DNA from: Sindora glabra
Lineage: Eukaryota; Streptophyta; Magnoliopsida; Fabales; Fabaceae
Length of the DNA stretch: 64,000 nucleotides
Reading direction: 5' to 3'
Assembly (NCBI GenBank): GCA_020226215.1
Contig: CM035236.1
Coordinates: forward strand, 3,539,001 to 3,603,000
Shown: positions 36,301 to 48,009 of the stretch, piece after piece
Position numbering within the stretch: the first letter of the stretch is position 1
How the letters are laid out: every line of letters starts with the position of its first letter
Made by a program: the position numbers and the translations under genes
Notes under the pieces: model-generated
Told to the model about the DNA's origin: nothing
Database searches by the model: none
The model's input: only the letters and a program-made list of their open reading frames with translations

Positions 36301-39300
36301 CCCACATGGGAAGGATTCAAGACAGTTGTAATCAGGCGCTCCCAGCCTTCTATGATGCAGAACCCTTATGAATTGCTATTGGGCCTGAAACAAACCAACA
36401 CGGTAGAGGAATTCAAGGAGAAATTTGAATTGTATGCAGGCTCTTTAAGGGGAACAGAACCAGAATACTTTAAAGGCATCTTCTTGAACGGGTTAAGGGA
36501 GGAGGTTAAAACTGAGCTCAAACTACCAACAACCACATTGGCTGACATGATGAATTTGGCCCAAATGATTGATGAAAAAAATCAAGCGTTAATCAGAGGA
36601 GGGATAGTGAAGCGAGGTTATGACAAATCCGAATTCAAGGAGTTCTTACCAGCAAAGACAGTTTCCTATGAAAAAGGGAGTAGAGAAAATTCTCAGGATC
36701 TACTGGGGGAAATAAAGTAGCTGATTCTACCAGCAATAGCAACAGGCCCACAGGAAGGGCAAGAAGTAGGATAGGAGGGTTTAAGAGATTAACAGATGCA
36801 GAGTTACAAGAAAAGATTAAAAAGGGGTTATGTTTCAGATGTGATGAAAAATTTGGGCCAGATCATGCATGCAGGAACAAACAATATAAAGTGATGCTTA
36901 TGGAGGATCCACCTGAGGTTGAAGAAGTAGGAGAGACAGAGGAAAAGGGATTCCTAGAGCAGCAAGAAGGCAATTACAAGGCCTTACAGCTCTCACTGTA
37001 CTCAATGTCAGGCTTCACTTCAAAAAAATCCTGGAAACTGTGGGGCACAATAAAAGAGAAAGAAGTAATCGTTTTAATCGATTGTGGAGCCTCTCACAAT
37101 TTTACATCTAAGAGGTTAGTGGGAGAACTCTAGCTATTGGTGGAAGAAACACCTACTTACTAAGTGGAAGTAGGTGATGGAAGAAAGGTGAAGTGTCAAG
37201 GTATGTGTAAGGCCCTGACATTATAATTACAAGATATGACAATCCAGCATGATTTCTACCTATTTGACCTAAGAGGAGCTGATTTAGTGTTAGGACTAGA
37301 GTGGTTAGTTGGGCTGGGAGAAATAAGGGCAGACTTTGGCAAACTACTACTAAAGGTTAGAACAGGAGCAGGGATGCAAGTGATAAAAGGGGATCCAGCA
37401 CTATCAAGAACCCAGGTTTCTTTCAAGTCACTAGAAAAGGCCTTAAAGGATGATGGACAAGGGTTCTTGTTAGAATATAAAATAGTGACAGATGCTGCAA
37501 CAGAAATAAATCCTACCCTAATAGTAGTAGAGGCCATTCTGGACAACTTCGAAGATGTATTCCAAGAACCCCAAGGACTACCACCGAACCGGAAGCATGA
37601 CCATGCCATACATTTGAAGGGAGGATCAACCATTCCCAACCTTCGACCTTACAAATATCCTCACTATCAAAAATCTGAAATAGAAAGGCTGGCAAATGAG
37701 ATGTTAAAAGTAGGCATCATTAGACCTAGCACCAGCCCCTATTCCAGCCCAATCATATTAATCAAGAAGAAGGATGGGGGTGGAGATTTTGTGTGGATTA
37801 TAGAGCCCTAAACAAAAGCACTGTGCCAGACAAATGCCCTATCCCAATTATAGACGAACTACTGGACAAACTGGGAGGGGCCAGGATATTTTCTAAAATA
37901 GACTTGAAATCTGGATACCACTAGATCCGCATGAGGGAAGGGGTCATTGAGAAGACAGCATTCCATACTCATGAGGGACACTACGAATTTTTAGTAATGC
38001 CTTTTGGTTTGACCAATGCACCCTCTACATTTCAATCTTTAATGAATGAAATCCTGAAGCCTTACTTAAGAAAGTTTGCTTTAGTCTTTTTTTATGACAT
38101 CTTAATCTATAGTCCAAATGAGGAAGTTCATCTATCACACCTAAAGGCTGTTCTGCAAACACTCAGGGAACATACACTGTTTATTAACAAAAATAAGTGT
38201 ATATTTGGTCAGCCTAGCTTAGAGTACTTGAGGCACATCATTTCAGCAGAAGGGGTAGCATCTGATCCCAGGAAGATAGAAACTATGTGGTTATGGCTAG
38301 TCCCGAAAGATATCAAAGGGCTAAGAGGATTTTTGGGAATCACAGGGTATTACAGGCGCTTTGTCAAAAATTATGGAAAAATTGCCAAACCCCTGACTCT
38401 ACTGTTAAAACGGACAACTTTAAATGGAGTGAAGAGGCACAAACAACATTTGATAAGTTGAGAACAACAATGACACTGCTTCCTATTTTCACAGTTCCAG
38501 ACTTCTCTTGGCCATTTGTGGTGGAAACTGATGCTTCCAACAGAGGAATTGGAGCAGTTCTACTACAAGATGACAAACCAGTAGCCTTTTTAAGCCAAGG
38601 ATTATCTGATAAGGCTCAAAATAAATCTATCTATGAAAGGGAGTTAATGGCTATAGTAATGGTAGTCCAGAAATGAAGACATTATCTAATGGTCCAACAT
38701 TTTATTATACACACCGATCAACAAAGTCTGAAATATTTTAATGAACAACGTCTACTAAGTGAGGAACACTTCAAATGGGCCTCCAAACTAACTGGGTTTG
38801 ATTTTGAAATCCAATACAAATCAGGAAAGGACAACTCAGCAGCAGATGCCCTCTCTAGAAGGATGACCTTTGCAGCTATCACTGTCCTACAATGCCCAGA
38901 ATTGGAGAATTGGATAGAAGAAGTACACAAGGATGAGAAATTAAGCAATATCATTAGAGACCTGTTAATCGATACTAATTCTCATCTTAGATATCATCTT
39001 CAGGGGAACAGACTCTTTTTCAAAAGAAAACTGGTGCTGCCCAAGACCTCTCTTCACATTCCCACTCTTCTAACTGAGTTTCATAATTCTCCCATGGGGA
39101 GCCATTCAAGTTTTTTCAGAACATACAAACGATTAGTTGCAGTACTGTATTGGGAAGGAATGAAGCGCGATGTTCAACAATATATCTCTGCTTGTGATGT
39201 GTGCCAACGAAACAAATATGAAACTTTGGCACCTGCTGGACTCTTACAACCTCTGCCTATCCCGCAACACCTCTGGACCGAGATTTCAATGAACTTCATT

Positions 39301-42300
39301 GGTGGCTTACCTAGAGCTAAAGGGAAAGACACTATAATGGTGGTAGTTGATAGATTCACCAAATATGCTCATTTTTTAGCCCTTAGCCATCCTTTTACAG
39401 CTAAGGACGTTGCCTCTATATTTTTGAAGGAAGTAGTTTGACTTCATGGGTTCCCTACATCAATTATCTCTGAGAGATCAAATCTTCCTTAGTAAATTCT
39501 GGAGGGAACTATTCCCGTTGGCAGGCACTCAATTAAAGTTTAGCACAACATACCACCCCCAGACAGATGGCCAAACGGAGGTGGTTAATCATTGCTTGGA
39601 AACATACCTACGGTGCTTGACCAGGACAAAGCCAAAACATTGGCCGGACTGACTAAGTTGGGCAGAATTCTAGATTAACACTAACTACAACAGCTCAACG
39701 AAAATGACTCCCTTCAAAGCTCTATATGGCTGTGATCCCCCTATACTCTTGAAAGGAACCACTGTCCCTTCTTCAGTAGAGGAAGTTAATAAACTAACTG
39801 CTGAAAGAGATAATATACTAGCAAAACTCCAAGCTAACCTTCTCAAAGCCCAAGACCGCATGAGAGCCCATGCTAATCAACACTGCAGGGAGGTTGAGTT
39901 CCAAGTGGGAGACTGGGTCTATTTCAAGTTGCAACCTAACCGCCTTAAATCACTAGCTAAACGCCTAAATGAGAAGCTTCGCCCGCGATTTTATGGCCCC
40001 TTTCAAGTGATAGATCGAATTGGACAAGTTGCCTATCACCTACAACTTCCAGCAACAAGCCTTATACATCCTGTCTTCCATGTATCCCTTCTAAAGAAGA
40101 CCCTACCCTCTCAAATCAGACCCCAACCTTTACCCCCTATGCTATCGGATGAAGGGGAATTACAAGTCATATCAAACTAAGTATTAAACACTTGGGAAGG
40201 ACCTCATGGAGAGTTAGAAGTCCTCATCAAGTGGCTCAACTTACCAGAGTGCGACAATAGCTGGGAATTCGCAGCCACCATCCAAGACACTTTTCCTGAT
40301 TTCCACCTTGAGGACAAGATGAAATTTTTAGGAGGGAGTATTGTTAGTAGACCCCCAATCAGAAAAGTCTATGTTAGAAGAAATAAGAGGGTAGGGAAAT
40401 AACATAATACCATAATAGAATATTAGAATAGGAGGGAAACAGAAAACAGAATAACAGCATTCTGTTAGGCAACCCAACCGAAGGCAACAGTATAAAAAGG
40501 GGAAGTCAGCGAGAGATAGGGGGAACCAAGGAAGGAAAAAGGGAAGGGGAGAGAACCAGGTCTCTCGAATAACTTGGGATTATAAACACATACTTACATT
40601 CCTTGATCAGTATATTCTGTTACTGACAAAAACTCATTTCTTGTCAATCAAGATTCAGTCTTTCTTCATTCTTTCTTAGTTTTCTTCTATTTTCTGAGCT
40701 AGCCTATCATAATAGCTCTCTTAAAACTACTTCGGATGAAATGAATCATTATCTAGAAAGCATGGCATTAGAATAGAAAGCAAGATTCATGTCCTGCCAA
40801 TTAAATTCACTGTCTCAAATGTATCATGAGAGGGCAGGCTAAAAAAAATATGATTGTTCTAAAATGAGTTTTATAAAACTGCAGATGTGATGTGATAATG
40901 ATTTGCATGAAACTCCATCTGCTGACAGGATTTAACACTGCTAATAGCAAAATTCACTCACAAATTTCTTGATCAGATAGTAATAAACTTGAAAGCATAA
41001 GTAAAAGAACCCCAAAATATAAATTCAGTAAGATGCACTGTTACCATGTCAATGTTGGAAAAAAAATTTGATAAAGCAAATGGAACCCAACCTTACTTTA
41101 TAGACAAAAGTCTAGATTGATTCTTCTATCAACTAGAAATTTTCACCAAACCTAGCATGTTTTGCAGTATATCATTTATTAACTACTAGGACACAACACA
41201 ACAGGCAATTTTTCACTTCTAGCACATGAGCTATTACTCTTTAAATAAGAATACAAAAATAATACATGGGAGCCCATGGCATTGCCGCAGCAAAACTTCT
41301 TGTCTCCAAAAATGAATTTGATAGAACCAATGATCTAACTCGTCTTGGACGATACTGTGCAAAAAGTTGTGCCAGGAAGCCGCCAAGGGATGTGCCATAA
41401 AGATGTATCTGTTTAAAAGAAACTAAAAAGGTCTATTAAAGAATTCCTCAAGTTCTTAGAAATCATCTGCCAAAAGTATATTTGCTAAGCTCAGTTAAAA
41501 TGAATCATAAACTAGATGCAAACTGGAAAAAGGCACATTCCAACTTCCATGAACTATAATGATACACTTCTGAAAGATTTGATCAGAGGCATCTAATTCT
41601 TTAATACCAAATTAAGCATGTCAGTTGCTTCCAAAGCAAGATATTTCTATAGTTAGCATTTATATGAGCAAGCATTTCATAACATTAAAAAAGGAATGAA
41701 ATGAAGATGATGCTAAGTGCCAACTTGATAAAATTGGTGGTCTGTGAAAAGGTTTGTTGAAAGCATACATGATACACATCGATTGCATCCAAGAACTTTT
41801 CAAATGCTTGAATCCACTCAATATGACTCCACACATGAGGTATATCAACAGATATGATACGATAACCCTGCAAGAATGAACATTAAGAGTGTTACTCTTG
41901 GGAAAGGAAGTACAAGAAGGGCATTTGATCCACAATAAATACAATAATTAGTCATTCTAACTTGTTGGTTGACAATATATCCAGATGAGTAATATACACT
42001 TGTGGCAGAGTTTCTTTTCCCTTTTTCTTTTAACTTTCAACCCAAGCGTATGATGCAAGGATATTACAAGTAAACAATTAAATTAGCCAACAAAAGTATG
42101 ATGACAATTAACTATGGATATAATTTTGTTGCACTAACAATGAAGAAGAATTTACACTTCCTTTATATGTTGTTATGTCATAAAACAAAACAGGAGAGAT
42201 TTCAGTACATCCGTGCATTGAATCCAACCATTGAATTTCATTCATCCTGCTTAAATGAATGAAATTCAATGGTTTCAACTAGTAATGCACTAGTACAATT

Positions 42301-44081
42301 AGTGCACCATAATCATCACCAAACAAAACTATTAAGTGAGTAAAAATTCTCACTATTTTTTTAATGATATGACATATTCTTATTTATTAATAATGTAAAA
42401 GACCATATACTGATAATACATCAAATTAAAACTCATCAACTATACTTCTTGCAGTTTCAGGTTATTGCTCTCTCTTAATTAACAGCATATCAAACAGAAA
42501 AAGAGGAACATTGCAAAAGTTGTGTTGTTGTTGACATAATCAGAGTGTTACTTGAAGGATGCCTGTAGTGCTAAATATAGCACTCATAGATACTAAAAAA
42601 TTAATGATTGATTGATAGTTTAAATATCATTATTCCTTGATGTGAATTTCCATGATTAATAGACGACCATAACAAGGTGGATTAGCACAATCACATCTAA
42701 ACGAAGAAATGGAGAGATGCCGAGATGGGGATGATTTGCATAATAGACCAACTCTGATGTCATATATACTGTCACAATATGCAGTACCCTCATGGATAAT
42801 GACATGATCTGTTTGTAGTACACATCGGCTGTTCCAGCTATTCCAGGAAGACAAATAAGTGGGGGAACAACTTTTGGACCAAAGTCATAATATCGCCACT
42901 GCTTTGTACCAATCTGCAAGAATTAAACAAAAGGTTACAGAACACATCATGGGGGACATCTAACAGAAAGTTGCTTTTCAGAAGGTATCAATGCAAAAGG
43001 TAACAAATCATTTAGATGGTTCCGCAACAAGAAGAATCAATTAGATACATTACGCCATAAAGGGTGCAGGTAGTAGCAGAGTAGATGAATGGCACCTAGA
43101 TCTAAGTTCTCAGGAAGAGCTGCACCAAATTCAATAACAGTACGAGATTTTTTTCCTGTTTCTGCCTGGCTAATTTAGGAGACACCGGGAGCAATAGCAC
43201 CTAGGCCTGGTTCAAGAGATAAAAACAAACAACTATATATCCTCAAACCTCTTATTTTAATCTGCTATTTTTAATGTCACACAGACTTTATTTCTTCTTC
43301 CTTCTGTTAGACGAACCACCAGAGTGTACTAATACAGGGCAAAGTTCCCCTCTAAAACCTACAAAAACAATAACAGAAACAAAATCCTATCCTATTAAGT
43401 GACATACTCCACCATACCACGTGTTACTTTTGGATAATGACCTAACATTAGCACTAATAAATCATCCTGTGTAATCCATATATGAGATTTTGACAAAATT
43501 TTAGGTTGGTTGTCGAAGGCCTAATACAACGCAAAAGAAAAGAAGTGCCTCACTGGCCCAAAAGAAAAGAAGTGCCTCACTTGAGTTACATGGCGTTACC
43601 CAACTCAGGTAAAATAAAAAATAGAAGAAGGAGAAAAAGAAGAAAGAAAGAGAGAAAGAAAGATGTCTCTGCACATTGTCAGTCAAAGAAACTTGGCAGT
43701 ATTAATGCTCTAAAACCTACAACCAGAAACAAAATGAATTTCAAACTATCTGGACGGGGAACTAGGAATTATGAGCACAGTTCTCGCACATTAGCAACAC
43801 AAATACACTGATTCTCGCACATCCACAACCCCAAATAGAATGAAAAAATGCCAAAATAAAGGTCTACCCAGTCACCAAAATGAATCAATGAATAAAAGTC
43901 ATCGTCAACTATGAACCAACCAATCCTTATCAAAACTCGCAAAATTGCTATGGAAAATTAGCGGGTGAACTGAGAGAAGAAATGAAGGCAGCGAGTGTTG
44001 AAAACATACTGGGATCTTGTGAAGAGGGACCTGAGACTTGAAGTAGATGAAATCTCCGGGCGCCGAAAAGACGCCTTTCAT
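33376..44081 (-). CDS. Maspardin (SPG21/ACP33)-like alpha/beta-hydrolase-fold protein
   Basis: Eight exons with GT-AG borders and consistent phases: 44081-44010, 42913-42788, 41867-41769, 41408-41266, 35272-35164, 35003-34896, 34017-33877 and 33798-33376. They give 406 aa. The start (MKGVFSAPGDFIYFKSQVPL) opens exon 1. The fold begins with the strand-turn 'PPLICLPGIAGTADVYY'. The nucleophile elbow is GTSLGG with Ser at about 106, and the cap follows ('FLETRSFAAAMPWAP', 'SVSWTPSFLLKRY'). This order is that of maspardin, a non-catalytic or weakly characterised hydrolase-fold protein of endosomal/trans-Golgi membranes in animals; the plant role is unknown. The C-terminal part is acidic and low complexity (GEDPDESPKDDGEGSE) and ends in a hydrophobic segment, as discussed in the findings. 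Intron 4 (41265-35273) is 6.0 kb because it carries an LTR retrotransposon; without it the intron would be about 0.7 kb. Confidence 0.9.
34044..34435. repeat. Tandem duplication inside intron 6 of the maspardin-like gene
   Basis: About 34044-34230 and 34248-34435 are near-identical copies (period about 204 bp) with shared phrases gaaacagaattataag, acaattctattgtta, gctgaatcaagaacct and acgccacaaaggaagtcact. The unit is non-coding. Confidence 0.9.
35418..35785 (+). repeat. 5' LTR (368 bp)
   Basis: Starts TG, ends CA, and is matched by the 3' LTR over its full length. It contains TATAAAA near 35568 as a possible promoter. Confidence 0.97.
35788..35799 (+). other. Primer-binding site (tRNA-iMet type)
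   Basis: TGGTATCAAAGC, two bases after the 5' LTR. It differs at one position from the usual initiator-Met-tRNA complement TGGTATCAGAGC used by many plant Ty3/gypsy and Copia elements. Confidence 0.85.
35860..40400 (+). pseudogene. Degenerate gag-pol of the chromovirus
   Basis: Translation starts at the ATG at 35860 but meets stops near 35908, 36007 and 36066. The gag core is open from 36082 to 36720. A zinc knuckle (CFRCDEKFGPDHAC) lies near 36837. The protease active site is at about 37077, reading DCGAS instead of DSGAS. The reverse transcriptase (about 37600-38260) has FYDIL where FxDDIL is expected, so a catalytic Asp is lost. RNase H (ETDASNRGIGAVLLQ) starts near 38524, integrase (zinc finger then core) runs about 39070-39700, and the chromodomain-like LEVLIKWLNLPECDNSWE is at about 40220. 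Further breaks include TAG at 37922, TGA at 38674, TGA at 39439, TGA at 39650, TAG at 39672 and TAA at 40178, plus frame shifts. The last frame runs into the 3' LTR. The element cannot move without help. Confidence 0.93.
40330..40341 (+). other. Polypurine tract
   Basis: AGGAGGGAGTAT lies immediately before the 3' LTR, where second-strand synthesis would be primed. Confidence 0.8.
40342..40709 (+). repeat. 3' LTR (368 bp)
   Basis: Same length and ends as the 5' LTR; about 24 substitutions by hand count. It is followed by the TAATA target duplication copy at 40710-40714. Confidence 0.97.
42195..42298. repeat. Foldback (hairpin) in intron 2 of the maspardin-like gene
   Basis: The inner arms ccattgaatttcattcat and atgaatgaaattcaatgg are perfectly complementary over 18 bp around an ~8-base loop. 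Weaker complementarity extends outward (gtgcattgaatccaa versus the complement of ttcaactagtaatgcac). It may be a tiny MITE or a hairpin-forming intronic element. Confidence 0.8.
43530..43585. repeat. Short tandem duplication in intron 1
   Basis: The phrase aaaagaaaagaagtgcctca occurs twice about 30 bp apart within intron 1 of the maspardin-like gene. Confidence 0.85.
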
Positions 44082-46423
44082 GGCTGATTTCTAGGCGTCT
44101 CTACTCCACCCACGCCATGCAGTCATAGCTGATCAGATCCATTCCTGATTTCTTTCTGTATGTTATCCGTATCGTTTTGTTCGTTCGTTCGTCCCAGTTG
44201 TACTCACAAACCCAATCCTACAAAATTCTCAAGACAGGACGAACAGAGAGGCCCCCACTCTCCTCTCCTATGATTGCTTGCTTGCTGTGAAATGCCCACA
44301 TCGCTGTTGCAACTTGGAATTGCTCCTTAGCTTTCATTTTCCCATCCAATTCTTGAATTCTTTTTTTAATTTCTTCTTTCTGACTCGGTTGCATCAGCTT
44401 GAATTTGAAAAGAGTTTCAATGCCAATTTAATCTATGGAAATCTCATAACTTGATTGAATTTTTTCTATTAATCTATCATTTGAACTCTTAATATATTTG
44501 TTAATATGTTAATAATTAGTTGATTGTTGATTTGTTGATATTACGATGTGTAATTGTAATGTTAATATATATTTTTGCCACACTAAAGAAAAAAAATGTA
44601 AAATACTCCATTACATTTTACTTATATTAACTTTAAAAAAAAACTCTTTAATTGTATAAAATTTGCCATTAATATCAATTATATACTTAATTAATCGTTA
44701 CATTAAATTGCATATTTTTTAAAAAAATAAATAAAAATAATAATATTATTATTATTATTATACTATGATTTATTACTTTTTTTAGATAATTTTTATATTG
44801 TATAATTAAAAAATTAAATTAAATATATAAAATTTTAATTAAATAATAAAAATATGATATAAAATTATATAAAAATGATGTAATAAAATAATATATTATA
44901 ATATTATAATTTTTATTTAAAAAATTAATAAAAATTTAATAATTTAATAAAGTAGTTAATTAAGTGAATATTAGATATTAATTTTAATCATAATTTTTTA
45001 ATAGTTTAAGAAGTTGATTTATAAATTTTTAAATAAAATGCACCACCACGAGGTATTTTACATTTTCTCCCCGTCAAAAATGTTAGTAACCATGTTAATT
45101 TGTGGTAGAGATCAACTCTAGTTGACATAGAAAAAACAATTTGTGTTACATTTCCTCCCTCGGGTATTTCACCATGTCATTTGATCCTACCACGTTAAAA
45201 ATCCATTGTTAATTATTTTTGGTTCTCTACAATAAATCAGTTAATCTAGTAAAATACTTAATTATATTTATTGTTTATTCTCATAAACAAATAATTGAGT
45301 GAGATTGATTGAGTGGTAACAAATGAACTCTTCTCTCGTTCATGCATTTATCGAAAAAAAAAAATGCCAGGTTGATGTCTATTCTACAAGTTCGTTCTTA
45401 ACTGTAAATATGATTAAAAAGCTTTAAATTATTTCGATTTAGATTATATAGTATTTTGGTTGTGAAAAAGAGTTGCGAACAACAGATACATGTTTTTCTA
45501 TCAAATATTTTCAGAACTTGGTAGATTGACATATTGGGATAAACCACTTTACCTGTTTCCCCATTAATATTTCTAGTTACTCACTTACTGAGATTTGTGA
45601 AGAAATTGATTCGTTTTTTCATTGACACTTTCTATATTTTTACCCCTTGTTTGGAACCTAAAAATAAAATAAAAAAAATCAATTTTCAGTTCATATTAAA
45701 TTTAGGTTCGAATTTGTTCACGAACCTAATCCTAAATAAATTTCGTTTAATTTTTTCTGAATTCAGACGAGAGGTTAGTAATCCCTTTTTTCCTTTTAAC
45801 TGGATGTGTTTCTTCGAACACATTATTCTTCAAGAGGTTAACAATCAGAATCCAAGAAGGACCACAAGATCTTTCGTACGAGAAGCAAACAAGGAAAAGT
45901 TGATTAGCATTGTTCATGTAAACTTGCCATAGATTTCTTCAGTGGTTGCATGTGCTTACAAAATGATAAGGTAAATTTGATTTTTGCTGTATCATAGCCT
46001 TCTACAGATCAATCGGTATCATAAAAATCGTATTGTAGTTCAAACAGCATTTGACTCTGAGAAAGACGATTTAAAGACCATCTAAGCCTGCTAGTTAACT
46101 TCAGCATAACAAATCCAAAAGCAAAATTCCATCAAACTTAACTCGGATAACAATTCAGCAGGACTGAATGCTACGTAACCAAAATTTTCAGAAAAGGGTT
46201 TAAAACGAAAACTTACACACAGAATCCGCAAATAAGGTATATCATCTAATATCTCGATGAAAGACTGTACAATGGCTAACCTGAGTGCACAGAAAAAAAA
46301 TTGTTAAATGAAAAAATGAAAAGAAAAGTTCCTAATTCTTCCCTAATACAACTAGACGCCTGCTAATTTGTCAACAGCAATATAGGAGAAATTTTAATAA
46401 CATCAATAACAAGATATCGAAAG
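44082..46423. other. Spacer between maspardin-like and GAE genes
   Basis: The part next to 44081 is the promoter and 5' UTR of the maspardin-like gene. From 44400 to 45300 it is strongly AT-rich. A 111-codon open frame at 45597-45932 has no recognisable domain and is not called. The segment next to 46423 is the presumed 3' UTR of the epimerase gene. Confidence 0.55.
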
Positions 46424-47743
46424 TCACCAAACACTTTTCTTCTTAGACCCATGATAAAAGTCCAGGTACCACTTTACAAACTTCCTAAGTCCTGTCTCCA
46501 AATCTGTGGTTGGCCTGTAGCCAAGCTCCCTGTTCGCCAAGCTGATATTTGCATGCGTGAACTTAACATCGCCATTTCTTGGCATTGGCCGCACTTTCCT
46601 CTTAGCTTTCACCTTCAAAAGCTTCTCCAATATGTTCACAAGCTCACTCACTGGCATAGGTGAGGTATTACCCAGATTAAAAATCCTGAATTGTGCAGGC
46701 CCTTTTTTCTTCCCACCACTGCCGGTACTTTTCTTCGCTGTATCCAAAGCCCCCAAACACCCTTTCACAATGTCATCAATGTAAGTAAAATCTCTTGCCA
46801 CGCTTCCTTGGCCGGGCGCTTCAAAAATCGTAATCTGCTTCCGCTTAAGAATATCTTTTGTAAAGAAGAAATAGGCCATATCAGGTCGACCCCAGGGACC
46901 ATATACTGTGAAAAACCGCAATCCAGTAATTGAAAGGCCATATATATGATTATATGTGTGCGCAATTTCTTCCCCAGCCTTCTTAGTCGCAGCATACAGA
47001 CTAGTTGGTTGATCAGTTCTGTGATTTTCCGAAAATGGTAACTTAGAATTAAGCCCATACACAGAACTCGAAGATGCCCACACTATGGCAGGTTGTGGGT
47101 TCAACAATTTGCAAACTTCAAGAAGATTGACAAACCCAGCAATATTGCAGTGCACATAGGACCCTGGATTCTGCATCGCGTACCTTACTCCAGCCTGCGC
47201 CGCAAGGTGCATTACATGGGTAAATGCAACAACATCGAAAAGCTTTCGAAGAAGCTCAGAATCGTTGATATCTCCCTCAACTACGAACACTCCAGCCCGC
47301 TCAAGAAGCTGCTGACGAGCCCTTTTGAGGTTCGGATCATAGTAGCGATTGAAATTATCAAGTCCCAGCACTCCATCGCCGCGACGCTTCAGCGCCATCG
47401 AAACATGAGTGCCGACAAATCCAGCCGCCCCAGTTACAAGCACCGTAAAACCAGAGGCAGAGCTCTTCCGCGCCGATTTGCTTACCCGCTTTTCCCAATC
47501 AGATCCACCCCACGAGGTACCGAGGGCTTGGCCGGTGGAACCTCCGGCGGATGATGGAAAAGCCGATGGAGAAGAGAAGAATAAGAAAAGAATAATGCCT
47601 AGCAATAAAGAGAACCAAAGACCAATTTTTGAAAAACAGGAATGCAACCTGAGGCGATGAATGTAGGGAGATTTCTCTGGTTTGACCTTGCCTGGGGAGG
47701 AAGGTGCCTCATCAATGTGAGATATTGTCTTCATCTGTGACAT
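46424..47743 (-). CDS. GAE: UDP-glucuronate 4-epimerase (GAE family)
   Basis: Intronless, 439 aa, as is usual for plant GAE genes. It interconverts UDP-glucuronate and UDP-galacturonate, the precursor of pectin, in the Golgi. A short cytosolic N-terminus (SSPGKVKPEKS) precedes a signal-anchor membrane segment (about 40-57), making a type II Golgi protein. The SDR fold follows: NAD-binding TGAAGFVG at 104-111, LDNFNRYYDP, VEGDIND, HLAAQAGVRYA, WASSSSVYG with the catalytic Ser region at about 224-228, and the YxxxK pair Y250/K254. The substrate segment GLRFFTVYGPWGRPDMA follows. I chose the ATG at 47743 (MSQMKT...), since GAE proteins start close to the SPGK motif; an upstream in-frame ATG at 47800 would add 19 residues. 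Among Arabidopsis paralogues it resembles GAE5 most, from memory. Confidence 0.95.
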   Translation of the reverse strand: MSQMKTISHIDEAPSSPGKVKPEKSPYIHRLRLHSCFSKIGLWFSLLLGIILFLFFSSPSAFPSSAGGSTGQALGTSWGGSDWEKRVSKSARKSSASGFTVLVTGAAGFVGTHVSMALKRRGDGVLGLDNFNRYYDPNLKRARQQLLERAGVFVVEGDINDSELLRKLFDVVAFTHVMHLAAQAGVRYAMQNPGSYVHCNIAGFVNLLEVCKLLNPQPAIVWASSSSVYGLNSKLPFSENHRTDQPTSLYAATKKAGEEIAHTYNHIYGLSITGLRFFTVYGPWGRPDMAYFFFTKDILKRKQITIFEAPGQGSVARDFTYIDDIVKGCLGALDTAKKSTGSGGKKKGPAQFRIFNLGNTSPMPVSELVNILEKLLKVKAKRKVRPMPRNGDVKFTHANISLANRELGYRPTTDLETGLRKFVKWYLDFYHGSKKKSVW

Positions 47744-48002
47744 TTTCTGATCCAATTGAGAGAAGATATCGAAATAGAAAACCCTAAAACCAAAGTTCAA
47801 TTTTGGGTTTGAAGAAAACGAAGATTAGGTTCGGGATTGGGAAACATGGACTTTGATCGAACAGCTTTACGCCTAATTTCTTCCCCCCCGGGGGGTAGGC
47901 CTTTGATGGAAGAGAAAACCAAGTGGTTTTCTGATTTTCTCTTCCTGGGGAAATAGAAGGAGTCGTCTTTCACACAGCAAACAGAGACTGTGCGTGTTTA
48001 TA

Positions 48003-48009
48003 CTTTATA
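48003..48009 (-). promoter_or_regulatory. Probable TATA box of the GAE gene
   Basis: On the minus strand the sequence reads CTCTATAAAGTATAAA, about 260 bp upstream of the chosen start. It is the best TATA match in the proximal region, which would imply a 5' UTR of roughly 230 nt. Confidence 0.5.

Larger units (their letters stand above)
35418..40709 (+). mobile_element. Ty3/gypsy chromovirus LTR retrotransposon, full-length but defective
   Basis: The element is 5,292 bp. Two 368-bp LTRs both begin TGTTAGTAGACCCCC and end CCTATCA, and the 5-bp target duplication TAATA is present on both sides (35413-35417 and 40710-40714). A primer-binding site and a polypurine tract are in place. Order inside: gag, zinc knuckle, protease, reverse transcriptase, RNase H, integrase and a C-terminal chromodomain, hence Ty3/gypsy chromovirus; the small LTR and total size suggest the Reina-like group. 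It lies in intron 4 of the maspardin-like gene, antisense to it. By hand count the LTRs differ at about 24 of 368 positions, mostly transitions. Confidence 0.95.

Noticed and set aside
45597..45932. 111-codon open frame between maspardin-like and GAE genes
   Set aside because: AT-rich, basic/aromatic composition with no motif; a short inverted repeat (taggttcg/cgaaccta) suggests non-coding repeat DNA.
47093..47554. 153-codon open frame antisense to GAE
   Set aside because: Shadow of the epimerase coding strand.
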